This document shows positions 58,310 to 64,000 of a DNA stretch of 64,000 nucleotides, piece after piece. Numbering within the stretch: position 1 is the stretch's first letter; each line of letters starts with the position of its first letter. Position numbers and translations under genes: made by a program. Source of the stretch: Clostridiales bacterium UBA1770 (lineage in GTDB: Bacteria > Bacillota > Clostridia > Oscillospirales > CAG-272); the NCBI GenBank assembly GCA_002315325.1, contig DCGU01000054.1, forward strand, positions 1 to 64,000, read 5' to 3'. The notes beneath the pieces were generated by a model. That model ran no database searches. It saw nothing but the letters and a program-made list of their open reading frames with translations, and was not told the origin of the DNA.

Positions 58310-58657
58310 TTACAGATCGAAATACTCGGTATTGCTCCTGTCGGTGTCGCTGTTTTCAGCAATCAGCACGCTGGCGTCCTCGGAGCAAATGATGTTGTGC
58401 CAAGTGCCGACCTGCACGTTATAAATCTTGTGCAGTTCCATTTCAACGGGCGTTCTGTCGCGGCCGATGAACAACGTAGCGGTTCCCTTGAGCAGTACGA
58501 AAACCTCATCGGTTTTCATGTGGCGTTCCATCATGGTATTTTTTGTGTACTCGGGGCAATTATTTAAATAGGCGACGCACCAAGTGCCGCAAATGTGGGT
58601 GCGGTCGTAACCGGGACCCGTATACTGTTTTACTTCCAAACCTTCAACCTGTGCCAT
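58310..58657 (-). CDS. Small cupin-domain protein
   Basis: 115 residues, a single cupin barrel. Motif 1 is around MERHMKTDEVFVLLKGTATLFIG and motif 2 around IYNVQVGTWHNIICSED. The metal ligands look incomplete: His and Glu are present in motif 1, and one His in motif 2. Such proteins may isomerise or bind sugars. It lies between a surface lipoprotein and an O-antigen-ligase-like gene, so a role in surface glycan metabolism is possible but unproven. Confidence 0.8.
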   Translation of the reverse strand: MAQVEGLEVKQYTGPGYDRTHICGTWCVAYLNNCPEYTKNTMMERHMKTDEVFVLLKGTATLFIGRDRTPVEMELHKIYNVQVGTWHNIICSEDASVLIAENSDTDRSNTEYFDL

Positions 58658-58702
58658 AATATAATCCTATCCTTTCAAAAATCTTACGTATAAAAATCAA
58701 AA

Positions 58703-59557
58703 TCAGGAGCGGCCGAGTTCACCGGCAACGTCGCCGTCGCTGCAGTGAATGACGGGGGCACCGGTATTAAAGAGGGCACCGTCGCAAATCTTATTCCACT
58801 GTTTCTGTGTGCCGGCGTAGTTGACGGCGGTCAGTGCGGAGCAACCGTGGAATGCCATCCAGCCGATGCTCTTCACCGAGTCGGGAATCGTAACCGAGGT
58901 CAGCGAAGTATCCTTACCAAAGGCACAGTCGCCGATTTCCTTGACACTGCCGGGAATCGTGACGGACGTCAGACTGATGCAATCCTGGAAAGCACCGGGG
59001 CCAATATAGGTCACGGAATCGGGAATGACAATCGAGGTCAGGCAGCAGCAGTTCCAAAATGTGCTTGCTTCAATGCGTTCCACGCCCTGCGGAATGCTTA
59101 CGGTCTGCAGGTAAACGCACAAATAGAACGCTTCTTTGCCGATGCTTTGCACGGCATCGGGAATATTGATATAGTAGAGATAACTGCTGCCGTAGAAGGC
59201 ACGTGCCCCAATAAACGTAATCGTTTCGGGCAGCTGCATCGCGTACAGTTTCCCGCTGGAAACGTCACCGTTGGCAAAATGACCGTTGAACGCGTCGTCA
59301 TCAATACCGATAACGGTTTTCCCGTCGGGCGCCGTTGAGGGAACGACAACCGTTTCAGGATCCTCCGACGTAACCAAGGACGCCACACGGCAGGTGTTGT
59401 CCGGGTCGGAACGGTAGGAACGGTAGAGAAGCGTGCCGTCGTTCGTCTCGGTGTACCCGCTGCAGGAAACCAATGACAACGGAATCACCGACAGCAGCGT
59501 CAGCATCAAAAGGCAGGAGAGCGTCCGCCGCCAAATACTTGTTTTGTTTCTTTTCAT
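58703..59557 (-). CDS. BspA-type leucine-rich-repeat lipoprotein
   Basis: 284 residues. Signal peptide with lipobox LVSC. An N-terminal region is followed by about six LRR_5 repeats of the Treponema/BspA kind: LPETITFIGARAFYGSSYLYYINIPDAVQSIGKEAFY, IPQGVERIEASTFWNCCCLTSIVIPDSVTYIGPGAFQ and so on. The protein is lipid-anchored at the surface; such repeats mediate binding. ATG 59557 starts the signal peptide; the longer frame adds 15 residues without a better site. It has its own promoter and leads the cupin/O-antigen-ligase genes. Confidence 0.87.
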   Translation of the reverse strand: MKRNKTSIWRRTLSCLLMLTLLSVIPLSLVSCSGYTETNDGTLLYRSYRSDPDNTCRVASLVTSEDPETVVVPSTAPDGKTVIGIDDDAFNGHFANGDVSSGKLYAMQLPETITFIGARAFYGSSYLYYINIPDAVQSIGKEAFYLCVYLQTVSIPQGVERIEASTFWNCCCLTSIVIPDSVTYIGPGAFQDCISLTSVTIPGSVKEIGDCAFGKDTSLTSVTIPDSVKSIGWMAFHGCSALTAVNYAGTQKQWNKICDGALFNTGAPVIHCSDGDVAGELGRS

Positions 59558-59601
59558 TGTAACCAGTCTACTTTCTATTATTATGAGAATAACGTTTTTC
59601 A

Positions 59602-59630
59602 ATTATAACAAGAAGCGGATAAAAAGTCAA
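59602..59630 (-). promoter_or_regulatory. Promoter of the LRR-lipoprotein/cupin/ligase genes
   Basis: Minus-strand TTGACT (59625-59630) and TATAAT (59602-59607) are 17 bp apart, with TGT before the -10. It lies directly after the stop of the hydrolase gene; I see no terminator between them. Confidence 0.8.
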
Positions 59631-59641
59631 GGAAAAGCCGC

Positions 59642-61237
59642 TTATCCACGGCGTACGGGCAAAGACAAAACGCTGTTGCCGAACCAAACGGTATTATCGG
59701 CGACCACGGTTTCTACCGCCGTCAGCCACTCGGCACGGGTGTTGGTGTGGGGACGGTAGGAGTGCGCGTCGCTCGACATCACGTCCACGCGCAGGCGCTC
59801 CCCTTTGTGCAGCGTCCAGCAAAGCGGATCCGTTTCAAACGTAATCGTCGTTTTTTCACCGGCCGCAGCGGGATTGAGTTCAGTCGGACAGTCGCCCATG
59901 GGCGTTGCAACACCGTTTTCCTGCACGCAGCAAACGCGGATTAAGAACATCGTGGCCTGCGCCGTCGTGGAAACCTCGAAGGACGCCGCAATTTTACCGG
60001 CGAGCGTCAAATCTTGTGTCAGGGGCGCCGTCATAAAGGTTTTAACGTCGGGACGGAAATTCGGTTCGGGCTGGTCGGCAAAACCGTTGGGGGTATGGTC
60101 GAACGAGTTGGGACCGCCGGGGAAACGGGCGGGATCCAGGGGGTCGTAGCGGTAGGTGACACTGCCGTCGGCAGGCGCGCAATCCGTCAGTTTGCCGCCG
60201 TCTACCAAATACAGTTTTTTCGTCTGTGCTTCGTCCGGGAAGGCGTCGGCACATTCCCACGCGGCTTTCCCAACGTGGTAGTAGTTGACGGCACCGAGTC
60301 GGACGCCGTTGTCCATCGGTTTGCCGTCGCGCAGATATAGGAACCATTGCATTTCCAGGTCGCGCGGTTGATTGCCGTTTTCAAAGGGGTACGACCAGGT
60401 CGGGTCCACCGCGCAGCCGTGGCTCCAGGGACCGACGACGAAGGCGCAGGACGACTTAATCCCGGCGGGAATCTTATCCCACATGCGCCAGGTGCCGCTG
60501 AAGAAAGGTTCCGACCATCCCGTCACCATCAGCATGGGCGTATGCAGTTTGGTCATACAGTTGAACGCCTGTGAAAAATAGTCCGGCATGGCCATGGGGT
60601 CATTGCGCAAATACCAAATGTTATTGAATGCGGGCACGTCGTAGCCGTATATGCGGCGCATATACGTGCTCATGGGATTTTTATCCCATTCGGCGTCGTA
60701 ACTGCCGTGCGCGCTGCCGTAAATCAAATCCTGATAGTGGTAGACACCGGGGAACCAAATGGGCCCCAAGTCAGCCTTAAAAACGCCGTTGCGGAAGAAC
60801 GTATATCTGCCGTCGTCCGCCATGACTGCCGTAAACGCGCCCTTGACGCTGGGGGGCAGCACCTCGTACATCGCCAGCTGCACAAATCCCAGGTAGCTGC
60901 CGCCGGTTAAGTAAATGCGGCCGTCGAACCAGGGCTGCTGCTCGATCCAGGCAATGGTATCCAACCCGTCGGCACGTTCGTCGTGGAAGGGCACGAAGTC
61001 CCCTTCACTGCCGCCCTTGCCGCGGCAGTTCTGATCGACGCGGGCAAATCCGTTTTGTGCTGCGTAACTTTCCGGCAGATTTTCCTGTACTTCCGGTACG
61101 TCGGCAGCGGGGGCCGGGGCATAGGGGTTACGGGAAAGAATGGCCGGGTATTTGCCCGTGCCGTCACCCGGCAGTTCCACCCAGGTCAGCAGTTTAACGC
61201 CGTCACGCATGGCCGGACGGCAAATCATTTTCTTCAT
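59642..61237 (-). CDS. CocE/NonD-family hydrolase (X-Pro dipeptidyl-peptidase S15-like)
   Basis: 531 residues, no signal peptide. The alpha/beta-hydrolase part has RVDQNCRGKGGSEGDF, the nucleophile elbow LTGGSYLGFVQL, and the His region VVGPWSHGCA. A C-terminal jelly-roll (PLTQDLTLAGKIAASFEVST, CWTLHKGERLRVDVMSSDAHSY) is typical of CocE and S15 enzymes. Substrates range from dipeptides to acyl esters and cannot be fixed here. GGAG precedes ATG. It follows the radical SAM gene by 115 bases. Confidence 0.92.
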   Translation of the reverse strand: MKKMICRPAMRDGVKLLTWVELPGDGTGKYPAILSRNPYAPAPAADVPEVQENLPESYAAQNGFARVDQNCRGKGGSEGDFVPFHDERADGLDTIAWIEQQPWFDGRIYLTGGSYLGFVQLAMYEVLPPSVKGAFTAVMADDGRYTFFRNGVFKADLGPIWFPGVYHYQDLIYGSAHGSYDAEWDKNPMSTYMRRIYGYDVPAFNNIWYLRNDPMAMPDYFSQAFNCMTKLHTPMLMVTGWSEPFFSGTWRMWDKIPAGIKSSCAFVVGPWSHGCAVDPTWSYPFENGNQPRDLEMQWFLYLRDGKPMDNGVRLGAVNYYHVGKAAWECADAFPDEAQTKKLYLVDGGKLTDCAPADGSVTYRYDPLDPARFPGGPNSFDHTPNGFADQPEPNFRPDVKTFMTAPLTQDLTLAGKIAASFEVSTTAQATMFLIRVCCVQENGVATPMGDCPTELNPAAAGEKTTITFETDPLCWTLHKGERLRVDVMSSDAHSYRPHTNTRAEWLTAVETVVADNTVWFGNSVLSLPVRRG

Positions 61238-61352
61238 AAAGGCGTCTCCTTACGTTTTTTACGATATTTCATTTCTCAATGGAGCGTTTTTGCTTTTTTC
61301 GGGCGATTGTTCGTCGGTTCTTGATTGGCCGGTCAAGCGTATCATAGCCTCT

Positions 61353-62333
61353 TTATTTCGCATCGGCAAATATGCCTTGGTACCAATCGCGTTCATATAA
61401 ATAGGCGTCGATATCGTTGAGCACCGTAATTTTGTTGCGGCTCCATATCGGGGCCAGCAAATCTGCGGCCTGCCCGTCGCCCGTCAGCCGGCATATGACA
61501 ACGTCGCCGGGCAGACGCGTGAGCGCCTGTGCGGTCAGGCGCACGTAGTCGGCCCGTTCCATCGGCCGATATTCCCCTGCCTCGTACGCGGTGCCCAACC
61601 GCGTGCCGCGCAGGACGTGCAAAAGGTGAATCTTGATTTGGTCGGGGTGCAGCCGCGCAACGTCGTCAATCGTTTGCATCATTTCCCGCTCGGTTTCCCC
61701 CGGCAGACCGAAGATGACGTGGGTACAAATTTGAATACGGGGTGCGGCTTTGCGCAAGGCCGCAAATCCGGTGCAAAACTGCGCCATGGTATGGCCGCGA
61801 TTGATGCGTGCGGCCGTGGCGTCGTTCGACGACTGCAGGCCGAGTTCCAACGTCAAAACGGTTCTTTCCGACAGCTCTGCCAGATAGGCAAGAACGTCGG
61901 GCGCCAGACAGTCGGCGCGCGTGGCGATATTCAATCCCACGACGCCGGGATAGGTCAATGCTTCTTCAAAAACGGTTTTCAGCCGCTGCAGCGGCGCATA
62001 GGTGTTGGTGTGCGCCTGGAAATAGGCGATGCAGCGCTCCCGTGCCGCCGGCCATTTTATCGTCAGCTTTTCACGCTGCTCGATATACTGTATATCAAGC
62101 GGCACGTTTGCGGACAGGGCGTTATCGCCGGACCCGCGGGGGGAACAGTAGATGCAGCCGCCGCGGCCGCAGGTGCCGTCGATATTGGGACAGGTCATAC
62201 CGGCGTCCAGCGGCACCTTAATACATTTGCCGCCGAACGTCCGCTTCAGATAAAAATCGTAGGTATAATACCGCTTGTTGCTGTCGGAGAGCGGAAACGG
62301 GTTATTCATACTTTGCGTTGGCCGTTTTTCCAC
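61353..62333 (-). CDS. Radical SAM protein, TIGR01212/YhcC family
   Basis: 326 residues from GTG 62333 (GGGGAG 6 bases before). The family opening is KRYYTYDFYLKRTFGGKCIKVPLDAG. The cluster cysteines are in TCPNIDGTCGRGGCIYCSPRGSGD. ALTYPGVVGLNIATRADCL, LTLELGLQSSNDATAARINRGH and THVIFGLPGETEREM follow the family closely. The biochemical role is unknown, although members are widespread. It begins 30 bases after the carboxypeptidase gene. Confidence 0.92.
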   Translation of the reverse strand: MEKRPTQSMNNPFPLSDSNKRYYTYDFYLKRTFGGKCIKVPLDAGMTCPNIDGTCGRGGCIYCSPRGSGDNALSANVPLDIQYIEQREKLTIKWPAARERCIAYFQAHTNTYAPLQRLKTVFEEALTYPGVVGLNIATRADCLAPDVLAYLAELSERTVLTLELGLQSSNDATAARINRGHTMAQFCTGFAALRKAAPRIQICTHVIFGLPGETEREMMQTIDDVARLHPDQIKIHLLHVLRGTRLGTAYEAGEYRPMERADYVRLTAQALTRLPGDVVICRLTGDGQAADLLAPIWSRNKITVLNDIDAYLYERDWYQGIFADAK

Positions 62334-62363
62334 GTTTTTCTCCCCTTCCCCAAACGGTTACGT

Positions 62364-63875
62364 TTATTTCAAATCGTACAGTTTTGTATACTTTTCTTCC
62401 AAATAATCCAGGAAATAGTTCGGATTGAGGTCCTCGCCGGTGATTTCACGAATCCAGGCGTCGGGGGTTTGCGAGGAGGCGCAACTGAAGACGTGTTCCG
62501 TCATCCAGTTTGTCACCTGTTTCAGATTGCCTGCCGCCACGGCGGCATCCACGTCGAACGCCTTCTTCATCGTGTGCAGAATCTGTGCGCCGTAGGCGTT
62601 GCCCAGTGCGTAGGACGGGAAATAGCCGTAGGAACCGGTCCAGTGCACGTCCTGCAAACATCCCTGTGCGTCATCCGGCACGTCAATGCCGAGATACTCT
62701 TTGTATTTGGCGTTCCACAGTGCCGGCACCTCGTCCACGGTGATATCCCCGTTGACAAACGCCCGCTCAATTTCGTACCGAATCATAATATGCAGGCTGT
62801 AGGTCAGCTCGTCGGCCTCCATACGGATGAGCGAGGGCTCGGCAATATTGACGGCCTCGTAGAGTTCCTGCTCCGTCACGTCGGCAAACGTCTCCCCGCC
62901 GATTTCACGGAACTTGGGGTAGAAGCTGTGGATAAACGCGGGGGAACGGCCGATGAGATTTTCGTAAAAACGGGAAACGGTTTCGTGCATAGCGTTGGTC
63001 ATTTCCCCATAGATATGGTTGTCGCAAAATGCCTGCGGCTCGTTCTGCATAAACAGGGCGTGACCGCCTTCGTGCAGGACGGAGAAAATATTGGAAACGA
63101 AAGCGTCCTCGTAGTAGTGTGTGGTCACACGTACGTCGTGCGGGCCGTAGTTGTCGGTAAAGGGGTGCTCCGTCGTCATGAGCGTCAGCGCCTCTTCCCG
63201 CAGGCCCTCTTCCTGTAAAATAACGCGCGACATTTGTTCCTGTTTGGCAATGGGGCACGGCCGCGTTAAAAAGTCGCGGCGAATCGGCTTGCCTTCCGCC
63301 ACAATGCGGCGCATCAGCGGCACAACGCGCGCCTTGACGGCACCGAAGAATGCGTCGAGTTTTGCCTCGGTCATGCCTTTTTCCAGCACGTCGAGGCAGG
63401 CGTTATAATACGTGTCCGGTTTTTCGTCCAACAAATCGACGTTTTGGCGTGCATAGGCAATCAATTCTGCCAAACTGTCGCGGAAAATGCCGAAATCGTT
63501 TTTCTTTTTGGCCTCCAGCCATTTGGCATACGCGTTGTTGCCGGCCAGGTCTTCTTTGTAGGCCAACTCGGCGGAAATATTTTTCGTCTGTTTGTAGTTA
63601 TCCCACAACAGATCGATCAAGCGATTTTGCAGGGGAGATAAATCCGTGCGGTCGTTGTGCAGCGCCGTAACCAAATTCACAAACCGTTCGGCGTGCATCA
63701 GGTCGTGCACATGCGCGCCCAGCAGTGCCATATCCTGCCCTGCCTGCTCCATACCCTCGACGGGGGCACAGCATTCCAGGTCGAAATTCATTTTGCCGAT
63801 AATACGGCCGTAAGCCTCGATTTCATCGAGCAGTCCGTACAGTTCTTTGATTCGTTCCTGATTCGTCATCGTCAT
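62364..63875 (-). CDS. M32-family metallocarboxypeptidase
   Basis: 503 residues, cytosolic. The zinc site is SVLHEGGHALFMQNEP (HEGGH) with the downstream Glu in MTNAMHETVSRFYENLIGRS. FGPHD-like DNYGPHDVRVTTHYYED, LTYSLHIMIRYEIERAFVNGD and GSYGYFPSYALGNAYGAQI are diagnostic for M32 (Taq carboxypeptidase type). It trims C-terminal residues from peptides. ATG 63875 is preferred because AAAGG lies 8 bases before it; the longer frame starts at 63890. Confidence 0.95.
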   Translation of the reverse strand: MTMTNQERIKELYGLLDEIEAYGRIIGKMNFDLECCAPVEGMEQAGQDMALLGAHVHDLMHAERFVNLVTALHNDRTDLSPLQNRLIDLLWDNYKQTKNISAELAYKEDLAGNNAYAKWLEAKKKNDFGIFRDSLAELIAYARQNVDLLDEKPDTYYNACLDVLEKGMTEAKLDAFFGAVKARVVPLMRRIVAEGKPIRRDFLTRPCPIAKQEQMSRVILQEEGLREEALTLMTTEHPFTDNYGPHDVRVTTHYYEDAFVSNIFSVLHEGGHALFMQNEPQAFCDNHIYGEMTNAMHETVSRFYENLIGRSPAFIHSFYPKFREIGGETFADVTEQELYEAVNIAEPSLIRMEADELTYSLHIMIRYEIERAFVNGDITVDEVPALWNAKYKEYLGIDVPDDAQGCLQDVHWTGSYGYFPSYALGNAYGAQILHTMKKAFDVDAAVAAGNLKQVTNWMTEHVFSCASSQTPDAWIREITGEDLNPNYFLDYLEEKYTKLYDLK

Positions 63876-63912
63876 TTTTCTGCCTTTCATAAAACCATTA
63901 TTGTTCTACATT

Positions 63913-63940
63913 ATTATACAACATTATTTTATTCCTGCAA
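63913..63940 (-). promoter_or_regulatory. Promoter of the M32/radical SAM genes
   Basis: Minus-strand TTGCAG (63935-63940) and TATAAT (63913-63918) are 16 bp apart, about 35 bases upstream of the start. Confidence 0.65.
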
Positions 63941-63960
63941 CCCGTTTTTGCCTTCTTGTC

Positions 63961-63989
63961 TTGACAAGCGTACCGAATTCATCTACAAT
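63961..63989 (+). promoter_or_regulatory. Divergent promoter for a gene beyond the window
   Basis: TTGACA (63961-63966) and TACAAT (63984-63989) are 17 bp apart. The -35 lies in a small palindrome CTTGTC-TT-GACAAG. The target gene is past base 64000. Confidence 0.65.
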
Positions 63990-64000
63990 GATGACGAAAT

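Overview
The window looks like chromosome from a moderately GC-rich Clostridia-type Firmicute, most likely a gut member of the Oscillospiraceae/Ruminococcaceae lineage. The evidence is gene content (RNase Y, YlbF, SepF, YlmH, class II FBP aldolase, MutS/MutL with nuclease-type MutL), strong GGAGG ribosome-binding sites, and sigma-A promoters close to TTGACA-17-TATAAT, many with a TGn extension. The lineage is an inference; no 16S gene is present. Almost all of the window is intact, densely packed coding sequence. I see no prophage, insertion sequence, CRISPR array or transposase.

Layout. 1-1.7 kb: 5' part of ftsK (minus, cut by the window edge). 1.8-6.9 kb (plus): rpsO, pnp, a degenerate VanY-like membrane protein and a DHHW-family (AlgX-like) protein. 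7.0-15.5 kb (minus): xpt, a guanine riboswitch with its terminator, a BMP-type nucleoside ABC importer (binding lipoprotein, ATPase, two permeases), an orphan winged-helix protein and recG. 15.7-21.1 kb (plus): a three-gene operon of two ABC exporter half-subunits with unusual N-terminal zinc-ribbon extensions around a DUF1854 protein. 21.1-24.8 kb (minus): Lrp/AsnC regulator, RsmF-type methyltransferase and an (alpha/alpha)-barrel protein. 24.8-26.8 kb: a surface protein with ten Cys/His repeats. 27.0-28.6 kb (plus): rny. 28.8-37.6 kb (minus): miaB-ylbF-mutS-mutL-tgt-aldo/keto reductase. 37.7-41.9 kb: two GH29 fucosidases, a GyrI-like/CDP-alcohol transferase pair and a four-helix-bundle protein. 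42-43.7 kb: tRNA-Leu(GAG), HAD phosphatase, GNAT. 43.8-54.9 kb (minus): an eleven-gene operon queA-miaA-HlyD-like-yggS-sepF-ylmH-ileS-lspA-rluD-unknown-nuclease. 55.1-55.4 kb: tRNA-Arg(ACG). 55.5-56.5 kb: fba. 56.7-63.9 kb (minus): O-antigen-ligase-like, cupin, leucine-rich lipoprotein, CocE-type hydrolase, radical SAM protein, M32 carboxypeptidase.

Functional themes: tRNA modification (MiaA/MiaB, QueA/Tgt), RNA decay (PNPase, RNase Y, YlbF), mismatch repair, purine salvage under a guanine riboswitch, and fucose-glycan breakdown in the cytoplasm.

Most unusual features: (i) both tRNA genes end in a long perfect palindrome that includes the encoded CCA, and each is followed at once by an array of tiny hairpins spaced by an ATGAAG/CTTCAT word; (ii) the DUF1854 dual-ABC operon; (iii) the catalytically dead VanY-like protein beside a DHHW protein; (iv) the ten-repeat Cys/His surface protein; (v) an Lrp-type promoter with a perfect tandem 11-bp operator-like repeat.
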